Shown here one piece after another: positions 28,141 to 40,001 of a stretch of 64,000 bases of DNA. The notes under the pieces are model-generated. The model was not told the origin of the DNA, made no database searches, and worked only from the letters and a program-made list of their open reading frames with translations. Each line of letters starts with the position of its first letter. Position 1 is the first letter of the stretch. Source of the DNA: Tetrapyrgos nigripes (lineage: Eukaryota > Basidiomycota > Agaricomycetes > Agaricales > Campanellaceae); the NCBI GenBank assembly GCA_013368315.1, contig JAACJM010000176.1:116650-180649 (forward strand), read 5' to 3'. Made by a program: the position numbers and the translations under genes.

Positions 28141-29345
28141 TGGGAACGTACATCATACACGTGAAATCATCGGGCTCTGCCCCTGCAGCTGGAGGAGCTC
28201 TGCCGATCAAGGTGAATGACATTCTGGTGAGTTTGCTCAGCATCTGAAGTTGCGGACTCATAAATTTAATGAACCAAACTTGCCGATCCAAGTAGGGTGG
28301 TTGACTGACTCTGTAATTGACATCCTAAAACCCTCAATCGTACACACTGGCTCTCAACTTCGAACCATTCCTTGACAACCTACGGATCCGACCCCCACTG
28401 GAATATCATTACAGGATCAAGGATTCAGACCCAAACAGCTTCAAGGACCACTCACAACAGGTTAAAGATGCAGTACAAAAACATGCCATCGCACTCAATA
28501 ACCATTGGATTAAACTAAACAAGAGAACATGGTTCAAAGGTGAAGTAGCCATCTTTGAATATCTTTGAATAAAGATATCCCCTGAGAACGCATCCCCATG
28601 CTATGTGGCAATCACAGACACTTGTTATTTCGTCCAATTTGGAAACGCCCCTATTCCTTGTTGGTTCAACCACGACAACTACGAAGACAGTGACATCTTG
28701 GAACACTGCCAAATAGAACACGAAGAATACTTCCAAACTCGAATCCCCAGAATAAACGACTACTATTGACAAGGATTCTATTGGGAGGACGTCTCCACTG
28801 ATCAGTGGAACCACCTGTTTTCAGGACCTGAAGACACCAACTAGTGTATGTCTGGAAGCAGAATTCCTAGAGCAACTCGATCACGATCACACGTTGCCTC
28901 ACGAGCTCCCAGTCGTACCTCATCACTTCACATTCCCCTTGCCTGCATCCATCGACCTCACACATATCATCTCCGAAACCAAAAGGACTGTTATTTTTCA
29001 GCCAATAACCAGTGGGACGTCTGTCTAAACAATCCGTGTCCAAACTGACTTTCCATACACAATTGAGTACTCACACAAGCAGAACTAAATTATGGATTCG
29101 GACCCATACTACCACTTGGACAATACGTTCAGTCAGAACCAACTTCAGAAACCTGAACCCCAATAACCGAACCCATATCACATTCTCGACTTGAAGAATC
29201 AGACCCTAACAACGAGACTGTCCCTGAACCACAACCTCCCCTTAACAGATCCCCATCTGACAGCACCCCCAGTGCAATCCAAGAACCTATATCTGTTCAC
29301 CCCCAACAAACAATCGATTTCCACACTCTCTATTCTTCCCTTGAA

Positions 29346-30476
29346 ATGTCCGAACATGGTGAACCTACCTCAGCTACTGCCGCTGCAGGAAGAACAAATA
29401 GGGCTCCCACTGATATCTCTTCCGACGATGAGTGTCTCTCCACCCCTTCTAATAGAACCACAAAGGAAAGAGGGGCAAAACCAGAGAAGTTCGCAAAAGA
29501 TTGGCTAGCCGAGTTTAACAACTATCTTTGGCTCAATGATAGAGTCTACCCTACAGAGGATGAGAAAATATCACTATTTCTCACTCTCTTCACAGGAGAC
29601 GAAGCAGGGCGATGGGCTCACGACATGATGGCGAAAATCTACGCAGAAGACGATGACTATAGTGACAGTGATGAAGAATCGACTAGTGAAGACGAAGACT
29701 CGTCGTAGACACTACGAGAAGTGAAACGAGAGTTCCTGTGAGACTTTAAACCAGCATCCCGGGAATCTCAAGCACAAACAAAAATAGAAACCATAAGGAT
29801 GGAGGGAGCTTTAGCAGATATAGATAAGTACAACTCCCAATTCAAACTATACACTAAAGATACTGGTTACAACGACAAGGCATTAATGAAGCACTATCAA
29901 AAGGGACTTCTGAGAGGATTGGTAGACTGAATTTCCTTTCTATCATCCCAACCCAAGAACCTTGCAGCACTACAGAAGGTCGCGGTTAAACAACACATGG
30001 TTTGGGTGGAAAGACAAACAGAAAAAGCCTTATGGAATAAACAACGAGGAGAAGGAGGGCAACAGACCAAGGGATCACAAAGCACAGGAGGAAGCTGAAC
30101 GAGGAGCATGGAAGTGAATGCCTTCCAAAGTAATACCCCAGGTGCATCTCCGAACACTAAGTATCCACCTAAGCTGACAAATGAAGAAAGAGAAAAAATG
30201 AAAAAGGAAGGAAGATGTTTCAGCTGTCACAAAAAGGGACACACCACATGGAACTGCCCTACCTTTCCCAGGTTGACCACAACAACCACCAACAACACAG
30301 CCTCGAGACCTTTGATAAGAACAACTACAACCACCACAGAACCCTCATCCTTCAGGACAAACACTACGATGGAGGACATCTCGAAATTGACCACCAAAAT
30401 CAGGTCACTATCAGGAGAAGAGAAGGAGAAGGCAGCAGGATACCTAAAGGATCTTGTAACACAAATGGATTTTTAA
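29346..30476 (+). pseudogene. Chromovirus gag (broken)
   Basis: Begins MSEHGEPTSATAAAGRTNRA. Matches the gag of the intact copy through [20 protein letters not shown] and ends with zinc knuckle CFSCHKKGHTTWNCP near 30213. TAG and TGA stops occur near 29706, 29740 and 29930 and frame changes are needed, so no full Gag can be made. Confidence 0.75.
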
Positions 30477-30479
30477 ATA

Positions 30480-31499
30480 CCTCCCCTGTCATGTCGTCAG
30501 GAGGAGGAGTATGGACATATATACCAGTAAAAAACAGGCAATACACGAGCCTCATACCCTTTCGTAAGCCACAATTCCCATCTGAGCTAAGAATCACGGC
30601 AATCACTCAAAATCAACAGATTCCCTCGATAGAATTGAAAACAGAACTAATTGGTAAAATAACTGGACAAAAAGTCAATGCAATGGCTCTGCTAGACAGT
30701 GGAGCAGAAGGAATCATTATCAACAATACCTTCACTCAAAAACATCACCTTAATTGAATCCCCATAGAAAAAACCCTTCCCAGTACGAAATGTCGATGGG
30801 TCCGAAAATGTGATGGGATGGGTAACGCACTATACCATTCAGAAATTACGGATCTATGCACAAGATCAAAGGTCCCATCATGAAGAAACTGCCGAATTCT
30901 ATATTACGGACATCGGCGACCACGATATCATTCTAGGTAACGATTGGTTAGAACACCACAATCCAGAGATCGATTGGGTGATCTCGGAAGTTAACCTGAT
31001 GCGTTGCACTGATACCTGGTGAAAATCAAAGCTAAGTCGAATATACATTCTACAAAACCAAGACAACCTGAAATAGTTGACCCTAGGATGTACCATCAGG
31101 ACTACCAAGTATCATACAAAGAACCCATAGGACACTATAAACCAGTGGTGCAGCCAAAGGTAGCGGGACAACGTCAAAGATCACGATCTCAAAACATCCG
31201 CTTGAAACAGATCAAAGTGGGGGCACTGTTACCCTCAGAAGATACAACTGGACAATGGAGTCAACTCACCATGGAATATATTGATTCCCCAAAGGATCAA
31301 GACGAAGAATTATCAAATACCGAGCTGAGTATCCGTACAGTTTTTACAAAAACACAACAAACCATTGAAAACAAATCGACAACAGATCAACTGACATCAC
31401 TAGAAGAACAGATACCCAAGCAATACCACAATTACTTGTCGGTATTCGACAAGAAAACCTCAGAACGCCTACCCCAACGAAGTAGTTGGGATCACGCCA
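30480..31499 (+). pseudogene. Chromovirus protease and RT N-terminus (broken, truncated)
   Basis: Aspartic protease motif [11 protein letters not shown] near 30690-30720, then the linker with [19 protein letters not shown], and finally the start of the RT region cut off at 31499. A stop follows KHHLN near 30756 and another follows near 31020. Confidence 0.7.
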
Positions 31500-31745
31500 G
31501 CTGATGCTGTAATACTTTTGTATAGTACCCCAATACCTTATCCGGTAGGCTTTTGTAAATGATGTGGACAATAGATATACTGGGCCAAATCCCTCCGGGG
31601 GCTCGCCTAGCCTTCCTAATTAGGAAGGCGAGCCTGGAAGCCATTGGAATGCCGTTGGTTAGGAAGCGGCTACTCGGCATCATGACTTCGGGTCGTAAAT
31701 TACGGCCTTTGTAAAATATGGTCAGGGAGTGCGAATATATACATC
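31500..31745. other. Junction segment between chromovirus fragment and KDZ gene
   Basis: Non-coding. Contains three ttttgta-type motifs and an imperfect 35-base hairpin at 31600-31634. Possibly the 3' end of the KDZ transposon. Confidence 0.4.
31600..31634. repeat. Imperfect inverted repeat
   Basis: Arms GGCTCGCC and GGCGAGCC enclose CCTTCCTAA/TTAGGAAGG, with one 5-base asymmetry. It lies just inside the breakpoint with the chromovirus fragment. Confidence 0.7.
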
Positions 31746-34700
31746 TTAGTACTGCTCATCCTCTAGCTCTTTCAGCATGAGCGTGATATTGACAGCCTCC
31801 TTCTCTGTCTCCTCCTCCTCCTCATCAGAACCATCATCCTCCATCGCTCTGCTCTCAAACTCTTCCCCTTCCAGCATTTCTTCCTCGGCCTCATGTTCTT
31901 CTTCGTCCTTGTCCTCTTCTTCATCCAGATCTTCATTGTCAGCCTCAGCTAATCCTAATGATTCATTTCCCATCTCCTCATCTCCAGGTTTGTTCTCCTC
32001 CTCCTCCTCCTCGTCTTCGTCATTTCAGCTGGTAGTGTGACTTGTGTTGAATAGATCTTCGAGGCTAAGATTTCCAGTGTCGAATTACAGGCAGGCCTTT
32101 GTGGCCAAGGTATCCCAGATGCTCTTGAACCTCTCTGCAATAGATCAGCAAACAGCCACTTGTTGATATGCATAAGCACTCGAACCATCCAATCTTTCTC
32201 CCTCAAAGTTGGGTAAATTGGCTCTGGACTCCCATTGTTTGGCTTGCCATTCAAGGGAAACCAGGCAGCGGCACATCTCTTCTCCCTCCACTGTTTGACT
32301 CGTGCATAGGCCTTGCACCACTCCACGCGTAGCCCTTTTGTTTTTGTAAATGTGGCCGATAGGTGTAGCCAGATTTGTAAATTGAGTTGGTCAAATGGAA
32401 TTCCAAGAAATCCCATGATCAAAGCCAGATTTTTGCGGAGGGAAAGAGGAGACCAATAGGTTTGTAAGGTGGGCAGGCATCCAGAAGAAAGAGCATGAGA
32501 GTTGTAGAACGGGTAAAGGATTCAGGGCGGGTGTTTTGTAAAAGATAACATTCAAGAGATAGGTGGTTTTGTAAATGGGTTGGTGACCAGATATGTCAGG
32601 ACAGTTTCGTTAAATGATAGATTTATGTTAAAGGCCAATCGCCATTGGCAGATGGAAGGATTTATAAATGTGGATGATGGGAGTTTGAGAGTGCATTTTG
32701 TAAAACGATGGGATAGAGAATCAGCAAGTTTGTAAAAGTCAGTGACAGGCAAATGCACTCACTGTGATATAGAACTTGGTCAGTTACAAGTTCACCAGTA
32801 CTGACCCCATGCCAGATCCAGGAAAATTTCCTGTGCTTCTCCCATGCCCCTTCAACTGCATTCTCACCACGTAAGCTTTGTCGAGCAGCCTCAGCTCTCT
32901 TCACTTTTGCTGCCTTGATGTTCTTCTTTTCAACCTCCTGCAAGTCCTCCATACAGATAATATCCTCGTTCCTCAATGGATTCCATTTCACCAGCGTTAT
33001 ATCACCCACCAGTGATAGCTTCACCTGCCATGCATTTTGATAGGTCAATGCCACAATTTTCACCTTCTTATCTTGTCGTATAAGAAGTGAACGAGAACGA
33101 GTGGTAGCACCTTGATTCCTTGCATTGGTTTTCTTGTAGCGAAGCAGCCGTTGCTTCACCAGCAGATGATTTCGGAGATGATTCAGGGATTCATTGAGCT
33201 GACCCTCACAAAGTCGGAGCTCGAAATCAGTGAGCTGTGAATGATAGTTGTCAGAGGAACTACGGTCCTCAACAGAGAGTTTGGAAGGCAGAAGAAGGGG
33301 TAGATCTTCAGCATTAAGAGACACTTTTGAAGGGGGCAGTGTAGCAAGTCGTTGGAGGGATACAGGTGAGTAAACTAGCTGGAGAGCACAAAATTGTTTG
33401 ATCTGCTTTGTTATCTTTGTCCTTCGATCAACGAGGTGAGTTAGTTGTTTATTGGTTGGGTTACTAATTGATTTAATATCCTTGTGAAAGTCTTGTCTGT
33501 AAAAGGAAATGTATCTTAGATGCAGACTTTTTTTGGAAAATAATAGTTACCACTTACTGGAGCTGCTCAATCTCCAAACCAAGGAAGAGGAATTCCCCTG
33601 GACTAATTTCAAAGTCTGGAAGGTCATTGACCTCCTCATCACTGCTATCCTTTCCTCTGACTTCATCTCCTTCCAAGCCTTCTTCTCTTCTTCTCGGGCT
33701 AGTTCCAGGTGGGCACTTTGAAGAGTCTTGCCTAGTATTTATAGATGAGGTCATGATGAATTTACAAAAATGTGGGGTAAACTTACCACTGATCGGTAAA
33801 GCATATGGATTCATTTCAGTTTGCTGAGTCTCATAATCATCGACCATCTGTTTCCATTGTGGAGCATGTTCCATTTGCTTTTCTGTGAAATCCTTCCAGA
33901 CTTGAAACTGGATCTGAAACTGTGCAACAGCATTTATGAGATGCTTTTTCAAAAGTGCACCTGAGTTGTTTTGTAAAAACATAAGTCAAGCCCCAGCTTT
34001 TGCAAAAGCGACACATACCAAGACCGCAAACTTTTTGCCAGTTCCAATGGCCAATGTGATCGTCCAGGGTGTCATGATGTGAGCCAGGACCCATTTCCTT
34101 CAGACTGCTTGCAAGACCACCCAGCCCTGACCACACTCTTTCAATTCCCTCTGCATCAGTTTGACCTGCACCATGCATGTAATTGGTGGAGAACTTTTCC
34201 TGACATTTTAGAAGGTGACCAAGAATGTGAAGCTTAGGAATCACAAAGCAAAGGATGCGAAGAGTAAGGTTCAATCGAACTAATGCCAGGAGTTTCTTGA
34301 ATCGTTCAACGAGTTTCTTTGACCATTGACAAACAATATCATAACAGATGATTAGAATAAGGGTGGCAGCAATGTGACGCAGAAGAGAAGCCTTGATGTA
34401 ATCCATATTAGCATATCTGCAAAAAGATTAGCTAAGTCCTAAAATTTGAATATTGTTGATTGCTTTTGTAAATGAGCTTTGGATTTTTTGAGCACATTTA
34501 CAAAAGCAGTTGACAAAAGAAATAATAAACCTACCTCTCTCCAATCTGTGTTGGTCCCATCCCATTCCTACAAATCAACTCATGCCGAGCACAGGATCCA
34601 GCACCCTCTCCACTATTGTCATAACCTTCATGGAATTTTGTGTTTGCATGGTCAAGTGCGGCCAGCCCAGTACAAGTGCTCATCTGGAGCACAGGAGTTA

Positions 34701-36241
34701 GTATTAGTGATTTTAAATGTTGATCACGTTCTCACCTCCTTCTGGTCCTCCATCATTCAGCACCATTTCAAATAAGGTCCTGATTCAACAAAATAAGCCA
34801 TGCCATCCTGCAAGCTAGGGTCTCTATCCCAGCTTGAAACCTTCTTTCTTTTCAACTGGAAGCAAGCATCAAAAGAGAGGAACATGTAATATATAAAACT
34901 GTTTGTTTTGTAAAAGTGAATATCAAATTTACAAAAGTCATGTAGGAATTCAGACTCACCTCTTTACAAGTGGGGTCTGGTCCCAGTTAGGAGGAAGGTT
35001 GACTGCTGGATCTGGACAAGCTGGACAAACGACGCCAAGCTCTCCAGGCTTCATTTCCTCGATATTCCTTATCCCATCATTTCCTCGACCACCACGCCTA
35101 AGCATCCTCAAATTTCTCCACTGTCAAACAGTCCGTAGCAAGGTTGGATAACAATTCTGCAAGAATGTACTGTTGGTCAGACATTGGTGGAGTGAGGTAC
35201 AGAATTGACTCACAGGTATTTTTGTACCAGTGTTATCTGTGAGCTTCTCCATTGACTTATAGTAATCAAAAGGTGTTGTCTTTCCACATAGATTCAACAT
35301 TTGAAATTGGGTCATCGTCTTGAATGTAAATGCAGTACCCGGTCTTGTGTGAGTCCCGGGAAACCAATGAGCATGCATGAGTTGCTCCCATTTTTGATGT
35401 TGCATGCTGGTTGAAAGTGACCTTGACCTTGTACATCCACAGTAGTTAAGGCGAACGCAATGACATCCATTGGTGTGGAACACTACAAATTTGGAGGGGC
35501 CTTTCATGGGAAGGTCACATTTTGACCCATCTGGATGACCGAGCTGAATGGTGAGACCCAACTGTTTTAAGGAGACCTTTTCAAAATATTTCCCATTCCA
35601 AAACTTCGAGCGCTTTTACAAAAACTAAAAGCCCACCTCTATGTTGTGCAGCGGATTGGAAAGGTGACTCTCCATGCAGCAGTCCTGGCACACCAATTCA
35701 CCATGGGAACAGTCAACACATCAGAATGTTGGTTCCATTGGTACACAGTCTTCTGGGCAGCTAGGACAGGTCGCTGGTACACAATCACCCCGACCCTTCA
35801 AGATCATCAGAATGTTGAGGTATTCCTCTCTATGCTTCAGGAAGATTTGCATTGGTCTGTCCTGAATAGGTTTAGGTTAGGGTAAAGCCACACAGAACCA
35901 GGATAAAATTCACCGATGCGTATAGCTTTCTCCTTTGCCCAACTTTGGTGACACGACCATTCTTAACTTGGTAGAGAAACCCATGATACATCCTCTGTGG
36001 AAAATCCTCATCCCCTAAATCCGACCAATCCGGATCTGCCTCAATGGGAGTATACACATGTGCTCAATGGCTAGGAACTGTGGTCGTGGATTTGTATGCC
36101 CTCCTTCCATCAGCGGAAACGTGCGAGACTTCTGTCATTGGGATCATTGTAGTTGACTCCAAGTGCCGCTAAGGAAGTGATCCCCTTGAGTGCATTGATA
36201 TCAGCTTTTCTGGGACGCTTTGCTGGCATGGACGTTGACAT
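31746..36241 (-). pseudogene. KDZ-family transposase with CxC2-like cysteine domain
   Basis: Minus-strand ATG at 36241 begins MSTSMPAKRPRK. Near 35740-35850 a cysteine cluster (CPSCPEDC, then CVDC, CQDCC and H..NPLH) matches the CxC2 domain known from KDZ proteins. Exon 35190-35600 gives GLTIQLGHPD and HTNGCHCVRLNYCGC. Then GELGVVCPACPDPAVNLPP (about 35000), YDIVCQW (34330), IPKLHILGH, DAEGIERVW and GPGSHHDTLDDH follow, all hallmarks of the KDZ catalytic domain. The C-terminus has VEWCKAYARVKQW and an acidic tail ending at 31746. TGA codons at 36064-36066, 35721-35723 and 34757-34759 and frame slips near 36130 and 31990 mean this copy is probably dead. Its introns carry a recurrent TTTTGTAAA-type motif. 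Confidence 0.75.
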
Positions 36242-36425
36242 GGAGGCAAGTGAGAAACAGAATTTAAGCGAGGATGACGTGGAACTCTGATGACAAGGGC
36301 TGAGGTAGCACAAAGACCTGTTGACTTTACAAAAGTGAGCCATACAGACCACTTTACTTTACAAAAAATCTGATCATAACTGACCACTTTTACAAACGCT
36401 GATATAAAATGACCTAAGATGTACA
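36242..36425. other. Short spacer between KDZ gene and next minus-strand gene
   Basis: Contains three tttacaaa-type motifs (near 36326, 36357 and 36390). No gene. Confidence 0.4.
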
Positions 36426-37265
36426 TAGACAGACGACTTCAAACGGCAGCAATAAACTCTTCAATGAGGAAATGATCAACAGTGGCACACATATCAGGCT
36501 CAAGCTCTCTATCCAATAAATCCCAGAACGCAGCAATAGCACTATCCCTGAGAAAGGTATGAGATCACAGAAAAGGGCTGACTTTGGAAAGATACCTTGA
36601 ACTATAGAAATCTATGCCACCAAAATAACGAATGACGAAAACAACAGCTTTGCCCTTACTAGAACTGGTAAGGGTTGATGCTGAGGTGGTGTTGAGCCGG
36701 GCCTTGGATGGACTAATGCTTCGGGATCTGGGTTTTGTGGGAGACTGGGGTGGAGTCTGAATAGCTGAAGGTGCCAGGAACGGATGAAGATACGAGACGC
36801 TGAGGTTAGGTTGAGCCTCACGATTGAGAATAGAAGCGTTGACCAGATTCACTGGAAAGCCCTGCCTTCTGGGAGAAGCCTGTGTCTTGGCTTCAACCTT
36901 GAGCTCTGAGTCAAATGGGCTGACAAGAGGTTGAGCTTCTGAGGCTGAATGTTGGTGAAGGTTGGAGCAATTGAACATCCAAGTAGACAGAATGGTGTCT
37001 TTCTTGGACTCATGGTAACCTTTTGGCTCAGGCTGTTGTGGTTTGGAGAGGCGGGCTAGGTTTGAGGCCAGTTTTCTTGAGGAAAAATGAGCTGAAGTTT
37101 GTGTGAAAAAAGAATGCTTACTCACTGATCCAAGTAAATACCAGCAGAAGAACCACAGGGAATAAGGTAATATTTGAAGTTCTGATGAGCAGTAGCAAAA
37201 TAAGGCCCAACAGTCTGTATGAGCTTTGGAGAGCATCCACGAAAGTCTGCTTGAGTTGTTGACAT
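36426..37265 (-). CDS. Unknown gene in the KDZ-TET cassette
   Basis: Minus-strand ATG at about 37265 begins MSTTQADFRGCSPKLIQTVG and runs to GSSAGIYLDQ, then a GTGAGT donor near 37127. A second exon (about 36600-37080) is Ser/Pro-rich with a PPQSPTKPRSRSISPSKARL stretch and ends VIRYFGGIDFYSSR. A last exon (about 36437-36560) gives DSAIAAFWDLLDREL and ends at EEFIAAV-stop. No enzyme motif. The GIYLxx stretch faintly resembles viroplasmin-type RNA-binding modules, too weak to name. Exon borders are approximate. Confidence 0.4.
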
Positions 37266-37329
37266 GAGTGTAGAAGGTGGAGGTTGGATTTGTTGGAGCT
37301 GGAAAATCACATATGTTTGAACATGCACG

Positions 37330-37842
37330 TGGGTCCTGAGAAGCAATCGATAGCTTTTACAAAAGCTCCACTCCAAGTCCATGTAGATTAGAGCTAAGAC
37401 GGAGCATGGAAAGAAAACAAGCACAACTGATACAATATTTCAATCTTGCAGTGCCAGATTGAGTTGTCATTGTCGAAATCAATGAATAGCCATTTTGAGT
37501 TGAAACAATGATTCCAAAATGCTTCAAATAGACTTAATCGTGAGGAGCTGAGATTGATTGTTGAACATTCAATGTTTGCCTGATCCAATCTTTGATTTGA
37601 TTAGAAGGAAGATTTGACTTGGAACAGACTCAGAGTTAAGTTGTAAGTTCACTTCTGATAGGAGTGGAATAGATCATATAGATGCATCTATGGTTCATTC
37701 CACTAAACAAGTCATTGGTTTAATGTGGAAGATAGATCAGATACACTATATGTCTCTATCTATCTTTGCTTCGCCTCAGTTTCCTCAGAGGAACCTATGT
37801 ATCTCAGAATCGAGCAAGAACAACTTGAAATCAACATATCAT
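37330..37842. other. Spacer in KDZ-TET cassette
   Basis: AT-rich; holds one cttttacaaaag palindrome near 37355. No gene recognised. Confidence 0.35.
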
Positions 37843-39420
37843 CTATTTAGTTTCATACCTCTCTCTAAGCTGCTGCAATGTAGAGTATTTATTTAAGTCA
37901 TCTTTAATCCTATCCTTCTGCCTCTTTTCAGCTTCTTCCACTTCTAAATCAGACATCTGACTTCTCATTTTAAATCCATCCTCAACATACCGAAACAGGT
38001 CTCCTGCAGTATACTGTGTAAATGAATAACGTGTTTCATCAGAGCCAATAGCAGTGTTGCAATGCTCGAGATAAGCTGAGGGTAAGAAAAAGGTCCATCC
38101 AGGGGGAAATTCAATGACGAGCTTGAGCTTCCACAAAACAATATGCCCTCCTTTCCTAAAGTTGAAATCTCCGAAGGCAGTGATAGCACACCATCCAGCA
38201 ATGTAATTCTTGTGATAAATGTGGCTGATACATTCTGTCTTTGGTCCAAAATTGTATGTGACACAACAGAACACGGATTTCATGAAAGTAAACACCAATG
38301 AAGGGTCGTTTGTCTTCAACTTGGTCCTTATTTCACCATAGTATTCATAAAGGTTTGGGGACCAATGAGCAAAGCAAGCGGATGCATGTCCAGCCATATG
38401 GACAAAGCATTGCTCGTGTCGAAGGTGATTCAATGCAGCAGCAGTCTTCTTTGAGTGATACAGTCTTTTGGGGAACTTTTACAAAAGTGCAGTTATCACA
38501 TTTATTATTTTGATTTTACTAAAAAGGTTGGGTCTTACAGTTTGACCACCCCCAGCAGAAACACCATCCGCCTTGACTCTATAAGTGCCTTGTCTATGAA
38601 ATACCTGCTCAGGTGGAAACGAAAGCCCTGGCTTCATAACAACAAGAACACCTTTCCTTTTCTTCTTTCCACCCTGCTTAACAACCTCTCTAGGGTTGCA
38701 TTCTCACTCCAGTGCTTTAGCTGCTGGCTCAGCAACCTCCTTGATCCAATCAGCCTTCTTGACATCCTGGGGGGGAGGTACCAAGTATCCAAATACTATG
38801 TTGTTGGAATCAAGGAGTGGTCGGGGTGTGTTACTTTTGTAAATGCACGGTATAAGCAAGCTGAGACATTTGTAAAAGTAAAGGATAAAACTTGCCTTTT
38901 CACTTGCACTAGAGTAAAACCTAGACCTCCCTCTCCACAGAGCTGCTCCATTGTCCAGACTTCATTCTTCAATCCCTCAATACCGTTTGCCCGACCAATA
39001 TAGCCCGATGTTGAATTTACCATTCCACCTATACTATAACCATTTAGAACCTCAGTTTCGACACTCTTCAGCATTTGTTGGCCAGCAGGGCTGCGGGGCT
39101 GATACGAGCTTGGAGATGCGAGAGACATCTGTTTGTGGATGGTTGACTTTTTGGACATGTTAGAGACGGTAGCTTCTGGTAAGTTTGATCCGGCTTTCTT
39201 GGGCTTGGAACAATGAGTCCTTCTCTTGCATTTACCAGTTGTTGGGGTTGATGCAGATGGCTTGGACTCCGATGTCGCATCTGATTCCTGTCTCAGGATC
39301 CGATTTGTCTGAGGAGAGGGCGTGGGTGGCATCGAGGGGTGGGTTGTCCTGAACCTTGTCTAATTCTGAGGGGTGAGGCTCCCCATGAAGCAGCATGGCC
39401 GGGTCAAAGTCAAAAGGCAT
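37843..39420 (-). pseudogene. TET/JBP-like 2-oxoglutarate/Fe(II) dioxygenase
   Basis: The minus-strand frame from the ATG at 39420 (MPFDFDPAMLL) has a Ser/Pro/Lys-rich leader, then PPEQVFHRQGTYRVKADGVS (38600), and the double-stranded beta-helix core at 37950-38290. Core motifs are AGWCAITAFGDF, KGGHIVLWKLKLVIEFPPGW, EHCNTAIG (distal His) and ETRYSFTQYTAG (the 2-oxoglutarate Arg). This matches the expanded basidiomycete TET/JBP family, which oxidises 5-methylcytosine in characterised members and is known to travel with KDZ transposons. Here the iron-binding HxD appears as H-I-Y (SHIYHKN, near 38218-38230). A TGA sits at 38704-38706 and the frame slips near 39320, so the copy is probably inactive. 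An upstream exon near 39540 is possible. Confidence 0.6.
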
Positions 39421-40001
39421 AGATGGTTGAATATAACTGCTGTCCCAGACCAGGTCTGGATGGAAGCAGCATAAGACATACCGGGGAAGTAAAAAAACGT
39501 GTACCTTTCTTATCATGAGTAGGTGGGGACTGAGCGAGGATGCTGAGTCCAAGAAAACTGGGAACCGGTCTAAAAAAACATTAAAATAAGCATATAAGAG
39601 AATGAAAGAAAACACATACCTTTATTATCACGAGCCTTGTGGATCCTAGAAGAAAAAATATCAGCATGCTGCATGTGGCAAGTAGGAGAAGAGTAGTGAA
39701 CTGTGAGGTCAACATAGATGCTCACAGGATGTGCCCAGGATTGAGAACAGAGCAGAGCTATCAAGTTGACACCCACAGTTCACTACTCAAGAGATTTGGG
39801 CTGTAAATGGGACTTACTGATCTATGGTTGTAGTTCGTGTTCATGTTCACGTTGGCAGCAGAGAGGTTCTTTGAGGTCACATGACACCTGTTCAAACGCT
39901 GTCAAAAACCTTCAGCCCATTGCCACTCAGAAGCACGCTTCTTCAAACTTCTTCAAAGTTCCACGTCCACATTTACAAACCAAGCCCTATCAGTATACCG
40001 G
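39421..40001. other. 5' flank of TET/JBP-like gene
   Basis: May hold an upstream exon of the dioxygenase gene (FPVFLDSASSLSPHLLMIRK frame near 39500-39570). The last five bases, ACCGG, are the target duplication of the LTR element. Confidence 0.4.

Larger units (their letters stand above)
28240..31499 (+). mobile_element. Truncated Ty3 chromovirus copy
   Basis: Same family as the intact minus-strand element at 51024-58722. Leader, gag, protease and the start of the RT region align by eye in order, for example MSGSRIPRATRSRS against [14 protein letters not shown] and [12 protein letters not shown] in both. It ends abruptly at 31499, inside the segment after ERLPQRSSWDHA; the intact copy continues there. 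No LTR is left on either side. The frames carry several stops, including a TGA at 29739-29741 where the intact copy has CGA. Confidence 0.8.
31500..39420 (-). mobile_element. KDZ transposon cassette (transposase, unknown gene, TET/JBP-like gene)
   Basis: Three minus-strand genes in a row, all with introns carrying the TTTTGTAAA/TTTACAAAA motif. Co-occurrence of KDZ transposases and TET/JBP genes in mushrooms is established; the exact ends here are not seen. The motif also occurs at 39969, next to the LTR element insertion, so the cassette may extend across it to the gene at 63443. Confidence 0.55.

Noticed and set aside
31746..32040. Plus-strand poly-Ser frame
   Set aside because: Shadow of the acidic tail of the KDZ transposase.
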